A DNA stretch of 5,739 nt, from assembly GCA_009781965.1 (NCBI GenBank), contig WQUS01000139.1:1-5739 (forward strand), written 5' to 3'. Each line of letters opens with the position of its first letter. The stretch's first letter is position 1. The stretch is from Bacillota bacterium (GTDB lineage: Bacteria > Bacillota > Desulfotomaculia > Desulfotomaculales > Desulfallaceae). The notes beneath the pieces are model-generated. The model searched no databases and had not been told where the DNA came from. It saw only the letters and a list, made by a program, of their open reading frames with translations. Positions 1 to 5,739 of this stretch are shown here, in pieces. The position numbers were made by a program, and so were the translations under genes.

Positions 1-297
1 ACACCAGTCCACAGCACTAGTCAGGTCGTCCACTTGGCCGGAAAGAGTGATATTCTCGAATAATCCCGCACTTTCGCCAACCCCGCTAAAATCAAACAGC
101 AAGGTGCTGAAACCAAGGGTTCCCAATTCCTCGCCCATGGCCTTGGCGTTCCCGCCCCCTTCTTTGCCGCCGTTAAACCCGTGGCATACTATTACCACCG
201 GGCCGCCGGCCGCCGCGGGGGAATAAAACAGGCCGGCCAGATGCAGCCCGCAGCTGTTAATAAGTTGTACCTGGCGCCAAATATTCTTCTCCGCCAT
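1..297 (-). CDS. Alpha/beta hydrolase, N-terminal part (runs off the left edge)
   Basis: The first 99 codons of a minus-strand gene are open from an ATG at 297 to the window edge. An AGGGAGGA ribosome-binding site (303-310) lies 5 nt before the ATG, which makes this start convincing. The translation begins MAEKNIWRQVQLINSCGLHL. It shows a beta strand and oxyanion-type motif, VVIVCHGFNGGKEG (residues 34-47), then DFSGVGES (69-76), the counterpart of the DxRGxGxS turn in serine hydrolases of the alpha/beta fold. This pattern fits the S33-aminopeptidase-like/acyl-esterase branch (cytosolic, no signal peptide). The catalytic Ser (GxSxG), Asp and His would lie beyond the edge, so activity and substrate cannot be judged. 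It is the third gene of the likely operon, about 70 bp after the DUF3786 stop. Fold assignment is firm; function is only a class. Confidence 0.85.
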   Translation of the reverse strand, partial: MAEKNIWRQVQLINSCGLHLAGLFYSPAAAGGPVVIVCHGFNGGKEGGGNAKAMGEELGTLGFSTLLFDFSGVGESAGLFENITLSGQVDDLTSAVDWC

Positions 298-367
298 ACA
301 ATTCCTCCCTGGTATAAGTTTAGAAGGCTCCTTGGTCTCCGGCCTTACTTTTACAAAACTCTTGCCC

Positions 368-1027
368 CTATGTTATATTTTGGGATTCATCAATCAAAAA
401 AGCGGCGGCGTACTCGCCGATGGCGGCAATATCCTCGGTGTGCAAATAATGGTTGGCCGCAGCGTCAAAAAGCACATTGGCCGAACCGGGCAGTTCATCA
501 TCCGGGAACCATAGTTTAACAACCACCGGGAAAAGGGGCAGAGCCTGGAATACAGCCGTTATATCCGCTCCATCCTCCCGGATCACGCCTCCCAACGAGG
601 CAACGGCTTTGCAAACCAGTTCGGGCGTTTGGCTGCCGAGCCAGCGGGACAGACGGGTAATGCTTTCCCTTTGAAAAGCGTTAAAGAAAACCATGCCGTT
701 TTCCAGCTCCCGGTATGATATTTCCTGCCCGGCGAGAGGAGTGCCGTCAGCCCGCCCAAGGTAATTAAGCGCCACCAGCCGCCAACCCATGAGGGGCAGC
801 AGAGAAGTGCCCTGAAAGGTAACCTGCCCGTCAGGATAGGATACTGATATTGCCTGGCCGAAACTAGCCAGGGAAAACAAACCGGTCCCTGAATCATAGG
901 CCGCTCCGCTTTTGGCGGCTATTTCCTCCGGGGCCAGGCTGCTGAAGCGCCGCAGCGATTGAGCGAAGGCGCTCTTGTAGTGACCGACTTCCGCTTGACC
1001 AATCATGTAAGCGCGCGGCTCATTCAT
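368..1027 (-). CDS. DUF3786 domain-containing protein
   Basis: A soluble protein of about 219 residues with no signal peptide or membrane segment. It matches my knowledge of the DUF3786 family: a central RLVALNYL segment, a following G-x-x-x-x-FNAFQ stretch, an LGG turn, then PLFPVVVKLWFPDDELP and the C-terminal signature SANVLFDAAANHYLHTED. The family's function is unknown. It occurs mostly in anaerobes, and related domains are, as I recall, associated with corrinoid/one-carbon proteins; that link is knowledge of the family, not seen here. The frame is also open from a GTG at 1036 (222 aa), but that GTG lies inside the AGGTGA ribosome-binding site (1033-1038). The ATG at 1027, 5 nt after that site, is therefore the better start, with the ATG at 1030 as alternative. 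The start overlaps the ligase stop by 8 nt, which predicts translational coupling. The stop is TAG at 368-370. Confidence 0.85.
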   Translation of the reverse strand: MNEPRAYMIGQAEVGHYKSAFAQSLRRFSSLAPEEIAAKSGAAYDSGTGLFSLASFGQAISVSYPDGQVTFQGTSLLPLMGWRLVALNYLGRADGTPLAGQEISYRELENGMVFFNAFQRESITRLSRWLGSQTPELVCKAVASLGGVIREDGADITAVFQALPLFPVVVKLWFPDDELPGSANVLFDAAANHYLHTEDIAAIGEYAAAFLIDESQNIT

Positions 1028-3158
1028 CATCGTCACCTGCCAATACCATTAAAGCATCCACCGCCAGACAGCCGGCCGCTGTTACCAGCAACGGATTGAT
1101 ATCCGCTTCGGCAATCTCCGGGTGGTCACGCAGTAAAAGGCCCAGATTGACCAAACAATCAGCCACGGCTTTAATATCAACCGCCTCCCGCCCCCTGGCG
1201 CCGGATAAGATTGGATAGGAGCAGGTTTCTTTCATCATCGCCAAGGCTGCGGCGCCGGAAACCGGGGCCACCCGGCAAGAAACGTCCCGCACCAATTCGG
1301 TGTAAATACCGCCCAAGCCGTATACCAGCACCGGGCCAAACTGGGGATCCCGCCTGGCGCCGAGGATAACCTCAACGCTGCCGGCAGCCTGACGCTGCAG
1401 CATGATGCCGTCCATCCTGACCTCGGGCAGGCGGGACCTGATCTGGTCCTCAATCTGTTGATAGGCTTGGGCTGCTTGCTCCGCAGAGGTAATATTCAGC
1501 AGCACCCCGCCCCAATCAGATTTGTGGGGTACGTCCGGGGAAGCAATTTTCATCACCAGCGGGTAACCGAGTATCCCGGCCAAGCTGGCCGCTTCCTCCC
1601 GGCTGCGCGCCAAATACCGCCGCACCACGGGAATACCGTAAGCTTCAAGAATATCCAAGGCTTCGTAGTCCAGAACAGTCCGTCCGGCACGCAAAGCGGT
1701 GGCCAGAATGGTTTGGACCGTCCCGAAGCCGCTGTTTGCCGCAGGCTGCTCCTCATTTAAGGCGTCTGAGATGCCGCCTTTAACCGCACTGTGGTAATAG
1801 TAAAGCCGGGATAGACAATACATGGCTTCATCCGGCGAACTGTAAGCCACCACCGCACCGCCGGCATACTTTGCCGCATAGGCTGTTTTGTGGGGCCCAA
1901 TGGTCCAGACAGCAGTTGGCTTATGGGGATAACGGGCCGCCACTTCATTAATGGGGCCGACCAGATTCTGCGGGTCAGTGTCCGGGTCAAGATAGGCGGT
2001 GGTATTGCACAGCACCGCATCCACAGCATCGTCCGCCAGCATTTTGTCCAAAGCCGCCGTAAGCACCTCCCGGTACCCCCTGGCCATTGCGGCCGGCCAA
2101 ATATCCGCCGGATTGCCGGGGGACATCCAGTCCGGAAACATCTCCTGCAGCGCCGCCATAGTAGCCGGAGAAAAGTTGGCTATTTCCAGCCCATATGTGC
2201 CGGCGGCATCGGCGGCCATAATCCCCGCCCCGCCGCTGACAGTGATCAGCCCGACGCGCCTCCCCCTCATGGACCGGTAGGTTGTCAGCGTGCGGTTCAA
2301 ACCGGCAAAACGGGCGGCCTGATCTACCCGGATGATGCCGCTCTGGGCAAAAGCAGCGGTAAAAACATCATCCGCACCGGCCATGGAACCGCTATGGGAA
2401 CAGACTGCCCGGGCCCCCTCCTCAGTTGCGCCGGTTTTCAGCACCAGCACCGGTTTATGAGGCGTAATCCGGCGGGCCGCCGCCAAAAAATCCCGGCCCT
2501 CCCGCAGCCCTTCCATGTGGATATTAATCACTTTAATCTCCGGGCGGGCGGCCAGATATTCCAGGCATTCGGTAAAACCGATATCCACACTGTTGCCGAT
2601 ATCCACGCCAATCCCTACGCCGCCGCTGAAATCATCCGCCGCATTAACGAAAATGCCGGACTGACAGATTAACCCCACCGGAGCGGTCCGGAAATCAAAC
2701 TCAATGAACGAAGTGTGCAAATTAATCAAACTGTTTACCAAACCGATGGTATTTGGCCCCACAAGCCTGGTTTGCGTACCGGCGATAGCAGCCATAATTT
2801 CCCGGTGCAGTTCCTGGCCGGTCCTGTCATTGGCGTCGGCAAAACCCTGAGTGATAATCAACACGGCTTTGATGCCTTTGGCGACACACTGTCTGACCAC
2901 CGCCGGCACTTCTGTCCGCGGCGTGGCCACCACCGCCAAGTCAACCGGCTCGGCAATATCCGTTACCGAGGCATGCACCGGCAAACCCAATATCACACCG
3001 CCCCGGGGATTAACAGGATAAATCCGGCCTTGGTAACCGCTGTTCAGCATTTGTTCCAGCACATTGAGCGCGGCCGGCCCGGTGCGGGAAGAAGCTCCCA
3101 CCAAGGCTACCGATGACGGATAGAAAAACAAATCCAAATTATTATGCTGCTGTGCCAT
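1020..3158 (-). CDS. Acetate/acyl-CoA ligase (ADP-forming), fused alpha-beta subunits
   Basis: Cytosolic enzyme of 712 residues catalysing acyl-CoA + ADP + Pi <=> acid + CoA + ATP by way of phosphohistidine. Domain order is alpha then beta. The CoA-binding Rossmann domain (about 8-135) has VALVGASSRTG (18-28) and YPVNPRG. Succinyl-CoA-ligase-like domains (about 155-460) hold the active-site His255 in CSHSGSMAG and the GNPADIWP motif (348-355). The ATP-grasp domain (about 485-712) has GYPLVMKIASPDVPHKSD with His545, EVILGARRDPQFGPV, GLGGIYTELVRD and EADINPL. All key motifs are intact and the length is normal for fused bacterial forms. No GNAT acetyltransferase domain is attached, unlike Pat-type relatives. 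The ATG at 3158 follows GGAGGT (3163-3168). It is the first gene of the likely operon. The role is ATP formation from a thioester during fermentation, or the reverse activation. Acetate is the default substrate, but branched, aryl or other acids are possible. Confidence 0.93.
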   Translation of the reverse strand: MAQQHNNLDLFFYPSSVALVGASSRTGPAALNVLEQMLNSGYQGRIYPVNPRGGVILGLPVHASVTDIAEPVDLAVVATPRTEVPAVVRQCVAKGIKAVLIITQGFADANDRTGQELHREIMAAIAGTQTRLVGPNTIGLVNSLINLHTSFIEFDFRTAPVGLICQSGIFVNAADDFSGGVGIGVDIGNSVDIGFTECLEYLAARPEIKVINIHMEGLREGRDFLAAARRITPHKPVLVLKTGATEEGARAVCSHSGSMAGADDVFTAAFAQSGIIRVDQAARFAGLNRTLTTYRSMRGRRVGLITVSGGAGIMAADAAGTYGLEIANFSPATMAALQEMFPDWMSPGNPADIWPAAMARGYREVLTAALDKMLADDAVDAVLCNTTAYLDPDTDPQNLVGPINEVAARYPHKPTAVWTIGPHKTAYAAKYAGGAVVAYSSPDEAMYCLSRLYYYHSAVKGGISDALNEEQPAANSGFGTVQTILATALRAGRTVLDYEALDILEAYGIPVVRRYLARSREEAASLAGILGYPLVMKIASPDVPHKSDWGGVLLNITSAEQAAQAYQQIEDQIRSRLPEVRMDGIMLQRQAAGSVEVILGARRDPQFGPVLVYGLGGIYTELVRDVSCRVAPVSGAAALAMMKETCSYPILSGARGREAVDIKAVADCLVNLGLLLRDHPEIAEADINPLLVTAAGCLAVDALMVLAGDDDE

Positions 3159-3197
3159 GGCTACCTCCGGTTCGGGTTACTGTTTAGTGTTTACATT

Positions 3198-3233
3198 ATT
3201 TTAACATAAAAAAGCTTGCTCCGGGCTTGTCAG
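3198..3233 (-). promoter_or_regulatory. Possible promoter of the ligase operon
   Basis: The AT-rich stretch upstream of the ligase contains, on the minus strand, CTGACA (3228-3233) as a -35-like box. Two -10-like boxes follow: TATGTT (3203-3208, spacer 19) and TAAAAT (3198-3203, spacer 24). Neither combination has ideal spacing, so the region is a likely promoter location but the exact boxes are uncertain. Confidence 0.3.
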
Positions 3234-3274
3234 AATGTTATGCACATAAGAATTAATTATTTAACTATATTGCA

Positions 3275-3303
3275 TTGACTTTTGCCTAAACCTAATCTAT
3301 TAT
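3275..3303 (+). promoter_or_regulatory. SigA-type promoter of the SLH-protein gene
   Basis: TTGACT (3275-3280) and TATTAT (3298-3303) are separated by exactly 17 nt, each one mismatch from the housekeeping consensus. The predicted transcription start is near 3310, giving a 5' leader of about 25 nt. The AAAGGGG ribosome-binding site (3321-3327) follows, 8 nt before the ATG at 3336. The leader is too short for a riboswitch. The promoter fires away from the ligase operon, so 3159-3335 is a divergent control region. Confidence 0.75.
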
Positions 3304-3335
3304 CTGAGTTATTAAAATAAAAAGGGGAAAACGAT

Positions 3336-5552
3336 ATGATGAAAAAATTAGCCGCGCGATTTTTTACAACTTTGCTTTTCATAGCCTTGATTTTTTCACC
3401 AACTGTAATTTCAATGCCATTTGCCGCCGCCAACACTCCATTGGACACAGTGGCGGAGGTCACGGCCACCCCAAGCGGCGGCGTGGTAGGTTTTGGCGCC
3501 CCCGTCACACTCTATTGCGCAACACCTGGCGCCACTATTTACTACACTGTCGACGGAACCATGCCAACCATTGCCGACGGTATCCCCTGCACTTCCGGTA
3601 CAACAATTATCATCAAATCCACCGTTACCATCAGGGCTAAAGCAACCAAATTCGCCATGAACGAAAGTCCGGTGGCCAATTTTACCTACACCCTGTCTGC
3701 TCCGCCGCCCAATCAAGTGGCTATGGTAACAGCAGCCACCAGGGCTGTTTCGGCCGGGATGGAGGTCTCTCTCGCCTGCCCGACGGCCAACGCCACTATC
3801 GTGTATACCATTGACGGCTCAGAACCAACCGCCGCCAGCAGTCGCTATCAAAACACAACACCCATCTTGATTACACAGCCCTCGACCATCAAAGCCACCG
3901 CCATGAAAACCGGCATGTCTGACAGCGAGACGGCTACTTTTAACTATACCCGGGCGGCACAGGTCACAGCCAATCCGCCCAGCGACACTACTTTAACCAA
4001 AGGAAGTGTGATCAGCCTTTCCTGCCCGACTCCAGGCGCTACCATCAAGTATACGTTAAACGGAGACACTCCCTCCGGCACCAGCTATGCTTACAATCCC
4101 AATTCGCCCATTGTTATTAACAGGGACACAACCATTAAAGCTATCGCCAGCAAAACCGGCTTTATGTTCGACAGCGAGGTAACTACTTTTACTTATACTA
4201 TGGTCACTAATCAGGCGGCGCCGGTCACAGCCAATCCCTCCAGCGGCACTGTTGCCAAGGGGACCGCGGTAGCCCTATCCTGCACGACGCCGGGCGCTGT
4301 CATCAGATACAACCTTGACAAAACCAAGCTAACCGGCAGTAACGGCACTATTTACAGCAAAGACAACATGCCGGTTATTAACGCCGACGAGGTCACCATC
4401 CAAGCCATCGCCACCAAGCCCGGCCTAGTCGACGGCCCAATGGCCACTTTTAGATATACGCTAACCACAGCGGCGCCTAATCAAGTAGCGCCAGTAACAG
4501 CCGACCCTCAAGACGGCACAGCTGTGGCAGAGGGGACTAATGTCACCCTCTCCTGCCCAACGCCAAATTCCACCATTAAATACACCATTAACGGAACCAC
4601 TCCGGCCAGCAACAACGGTCTCGTTTACAGCACGCCCATCCCGATTAACACATACACTTCCATCAAAGCCATCGGCATCAAATCCGGGATGTCCGACGGC
4701 CCGGTAGCCACTTTTACCTATCATCTAACCAGGCCGGCCAGTCAGGTAGCAACGGTAACAGCCAGTCCCAAAGACAATGTTGCCGTTGTCAAAGGCACCG
4801 AGGTTTACCTGGCTTGCGCAACGCCCGGCGCTGAAATCAGGTACACCTTAGACGACAGTACCCCTACTGCCGACAGTGCTCTTTACAGCGCGCCCATCCC
4901 GATTAACGCAGCCACTACGATTAAAGCCATTGCCGGCAAATCCGGGATGACCGACAGCCTGATGGCCACTTTTAGATATGCGCTAACTAATCCGAACCCC
5001 GCCACTAATGCGAACCAAATAACCAACCCGTTATTAAGTCAACCGTCTGCTTGGGCCAAATCAGACGTCGTTCAAGCGATCCAGCTTGGCCTGGTTCCGG
5101 AACCGCTGCAAAATAACTATACCAAACCGGCTACCCGGCTGGAGTTCTGCGCCATTGCCGTGCAAGTATATGAAAAGGCTACCGGTTCCGCCATCACAGC
5201 CAGTAAACAATTTGACGATACTAATGACCTTAATGTCGCCAAAATGGCGGGGCTGAATATTGTTTCCGGCATGGGCAACAACAAATTTGCTCCCCATGAG
5301 CAAATTACCAGGGAGCAAGCGGCGGTGATCTTAACCAATTTGCTGCAGGCATTGAACAGTCCGCCGGTGAATCAAGCTCCAACTTTTGCCGATCAGAACA
5401 GGATTTCCCCATGGGCTATATCCGCCGTCGGCAATGTGCAAGCCCAAGGGATCATGAACGGCGTGGGCAATAATCAGTTTTCACCCCGGGGCCTTTACAC
5501 CAGGGAGCAAAGTATCGCCACCTTATTAAGGATTTACAACTCTTTGAATTAA
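3336..5552 (+). CDS. Exported SLH-anchored surface protein with six chitobiase-C-terminal/Fn3-assoc repeats
   Basis: A 738-residue secreted protein. Residues 1-32 are a Sec signal peptide: basic MMKKLAARFF, a hydrophobic core at 11-25, and probable cleavage after AAA (30-32). Residues about 39-550 are six beta-sandwich repeats of the CHB_HEX_C/Fn3_assoc type, with the family pattern of a Cys-x-TPGATI-like strand, YTxDGxxPT, a PIxI strand, TIKAxA, and closing TFxYT. Residues about 569-736 are three SLH motifs that would bind a secondary cell-wall polymer, or peptidoglycan in diderm Negativicutes. No catalytic domain is visible, so a structural, spacer or carbohydrate-binding role is inferred. 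A second ATG lies at 3339; the AAAGGGG site 8 nt before 3336 favours the first. The gene is monocistronic in this window, with its own promoter and a hairpin 52 nt after the stop. It shares no obvious function with the divergent operon. Confidence 0.9.
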   Translation: MMKKLAARFFTTLLFIALIFSPTVISMPFAAANTPLDTVAEVTATPSGGVVGFGAPVTLYCATPGATIYYTVDGTMPTIADGIPCTSGTTIIIKSTVTIRAKATKFAMNESPVANFTYTLSAPPPNQVAMVTAATRAVSAGMEVSLACPTANATIVYTIDGSEPTAASSRYQNTTPILITQPSTIKATAMKTGMSDSETATFNYTRAAQVTANPPSDTTLTKGSVISLSCPTPGATIKYTLNGDTPSGTSYAYNPNSPIVINRDTTIKAIASKTGFMFDSEVTTFTYTMVTNQAAPVTANPSSGTVAKGTAVALSCTTPGAVIRYNLDKTKLTGSNGTIYSKDNMPVINADEVTIQAIATKPGLVDGPMATFRYTLTTAAPNQVAPVTADPQDGTAVAEGTNVTLSCPTPNSTIKYTINGTTPASNNGLVYSTPIPINTYTSIKAIGIKSGMSDGPVATFTYHLTRPASQVATVTASPKDNVAVVKGTEVYLACATPGAEIRYTLDDSTPTADSALYSAPIPINAATTIKAIAGKSGMTDSLMATFRYALTNPNPATNANQITNPLLSQPSAWAKSDVVQAIQLGLVPEPLQNNYTKPATRLEFCAIAVQVYEKATGSAITASKQFDDTNDLNVAKMAGLNIVSGMGNNKFAPHEQITREQAAVILTNLLQALNSPPVNQAPTFADQNRISPWAISAVGNVQAQGIMNGVGNNQFSPRGLYTREQSIATLLRIYNSLN
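3450..4985 (+). repeat. Six tandem about 82-91-residue repeats inside the surface protein
   Basis: Repeat units cover roughly residues 39-120, 128-206, 208-289, 294-376, 384-464 and 471-550. Each opens with a VTA(D/N/S/T)P-like strand (VTAAT in the second) and closes with F(T/N/R)Y(T/H/A). Each carries one cysteine at the same position: C61, C148, C230, C316, C407 and C494, spaced 87, 82, 86, 91 and 87 residues. The first repeat has an extra C85. Short linkers of the type PNQVA or NQAAP join most units. Assignment to the chitobiase C-terminal/Fn3-associated group rests on the YTxDGxxPT and TIKAxA signatures. Confidence 0.85.
5040..5543 (+). other. Triple SLH cell-wall anchor region of the surface protein
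   Basis: Three SLH motifs are readable. The first (residues about 569-617) has SAWAKSDV, GLVPEPL and TRLEF. The second (about 626-672) has FDD, the GMGNNKFAP turn and ITREQ. The third (about 684-736) has FAD, SPWAISAV, GIMNGVGNNQFSP and YTREQ. The TRxE/TREQ element that contacts the wall ligand is kept in all three (R601, R659, R723). The first is divergent at its N-terminal end, lacking the F-x-D opening and the G-x-G-x-x-F turn. A C-terminal triple SLH is the usual arrangement for stable surface anchoring. Confidence 0.85.
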
Positions 5553-5604
5553 CGGCGCTGTGAATTAGCAAATTATAGTCATTATATTGTCAGATGCAAA
5601 GCCT

Positions 5605-5637
5605 AAGCCGCTCTTGTGTTGCCAGCAAGAGCGGCTT
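5605..5637 (+). terminator. Probable transcription terminator hairpin after the SLH gene
   Basis: A perfect 12-bp inverted repeat, AAGCCGCTCTTG and CAAGAGCGGCTT, with a 9-nt loop, begins 52 nt after the stop codon. The stem is GC-rich and stable, but only a short T tract (TTTAGTT) follows. It is an imperfect intrinsic terminator and could also act on transcripts arriving from the other side. Confidence 0.65.
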
Positions 5638-5639
5638 TA

Positions 5640-5660
5640 GTTACTGGTCAGACCAGTAAC
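5640..5660. repeat. 21-nt near-perfect palindrome
   Basis: GTTACTGGTC and GACCAGTAAC are perfect 10-nt arms around a single central A, beginning 3 nt after the preceding hairpin. The 1-nt centre is unlike a terminator loop and more like a protein-binding site, although an RNA hairpin with a slightly shorter stem is possible. Function is unknown. Confidence 0.6.
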
Positions 5661-5690
5661 GTTTGTTAGTACCAGCCCAGGCCCGTAAAG

Positions 5691-5739
5691 TTATTAACCG
5701 TAAGCGATTTCTCGAAGAGTATGAGCGCACGGTTAATAA
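5691..5739. repeat. Inverted repeat with 27-nt centre, reaching the window edge
   Basis: TTATTAACCGT (5691-5701) and ACGGTTAATAA (5729-5739) are perfect 11-bp arms around 27 nt. The centre holds a smaller CTC-GAA-GAG inverted repeat (5711-5719). The right arm ends exactly at the window edge, so the repeat may be longer. It may be part of a palindromic repeat element, a terminator of a neighbouring gene, or the end of a small mobile element; the sequence does not decide. Confidence 0.5.

Larger units (their letters stand above)
5553..5739. other. Intergenic region without a convincing gene
   Basis: Between the SLH-gene stop and the right edge I find only three consecutive inverted repeats and short open stretches in several frames. 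On the minus strand, reading frames enter from the right edge and end at stops at 5666-5668 and at the palindrome (5640-5660). On the plus strand an ATG at 5721 is open to the edge but lacks a good ribosome-binding site. None can be supported as coding from this fragment. Confidence 0.5.

Noticed and set aside
311..367. Terminator or separate promoter between the DUF3786 gene and the hydrolase
   Set aside because: Only a 5-bp AAGGC/GCCTT stem without a T tract and no spaced -35/-10 pair are visible, so co-transcription is the simpler reading.
181..519. Plus-strand open frame opposite the hydrolase start and the DUF3786 3' end
   Set aside because: It crosses two supported minus-strand genes and their spacer, lacks a ribosome-binding site, and its translation looks like antisense sequence.
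1890..2672. A 260-codon open frame on the plus strand, opposite the ligase gene
   Set aside because: It lies fully within the strongly supported ligase gene, has no recognisable motifs, and its composition is that of an antisense shadow.
3209..3228. Terminator-like AAGC...GCTT followed by six Ts on the minus strand, upstream of the ligase
   Set aside because: The stem is only 4 bp and no gene would end there; the T run is better seen as part of an AT-rich promoter region.
3257..3508. Minus-strand open frame across the promoter and signal-peptide region of the SLH gene
   Set aside because: It overlaps a good promoter and a clear signal peptide on the other strand and has no recognisable domain.
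3450..4985. CRISPR-like or simple DNA repeat array
   Set aside because: The repetition is at the protein level with variable unit length and no conserved short repeat with unique spacers.
5691..5739. Integron attC-like site
   Set aside because: The arms are inverted, but the GTTRRRY/RYYYAAC core boxes are not matched and no integrase or cassette is present.
5666..5739. C-terminal end of a minus-strand gene entering from the right edge
   Set aside because: Several frames are open for 20-32 codons, too short to choose one, and the stretch is dominated by inverted repeats; it needs sequence beyond the window.
5721..5739. Start of a plus-strand gene (ATGAGCGCACGG)
   Set aside because: There are only six codons before the edge, no good ribosome-binding site, and it lies inside the inverted repeat.

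Overview
The window looks like chromosomal DNA from an anaerobic, low-to-moderate-GC Gram-positive-lineage bacterium (Bacillota; a Peptococcaceae-, Moorella- or Sporomusaceae-like organism). This is inferred from the gene set: a fused ADP-forming acyl-CoA synthetase, a DUF3786 protein of the kind found mainly in strict anaerobes, and a secreted protein ending in three SLH motifs. Strong Shine-Dalgarno sequences and a SigA-type promoter fit the same lineage. The exact genus cannot be read from the sequence.

Layout. Positions 1-3158 hold three minus-strand genes, read right to left: the ADP-forming acetate/acyl-CoA ligase (1020-3158), a DUF3786 protein whose start overlaps the ligase stop (368-1027), and, after about 70 bp, the first 99 codons of an alpha/beta hydrolase that runs off the left edge (1-297). 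No convincing terminator separates them, so they are probably one operon. Positions 3159-3335 are an AT-rich divergent promoter region. Positions 3336-5552 hold one plus-strand gene for a 738-residue exported protein: a signal peptide, six chitobiase-C-terminal/Fn3-associated-type beta repeats each with a cysteine at the same place, and a C-terminal triple SLH anchor. Positions 5553-5739 show no convincing gene but carry three consecutive inverted repeats. The first is a probable terminator, the second a compact 21-nt palindrome, and the third a wide inverted repeat that reaches the window edge.

How the parts relate. The minus-strand operon is probably metabolic: the ligase would recover ATP from an acyl-CoA thioester, with two accessory proteins of unproven link to that reaction. 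The plus-strand gene is transcribed divergently from its own good promoter and makes a cell-envelope protein. I see no sign that it is functionally tied to the operon. I did not find a clearly new multi-gene system. The points most worth a second look are the mosaic repeat array in the surface protein, the palindromic cluster at the right edge, and the translationally coupled ligase-DUF3786 pair.
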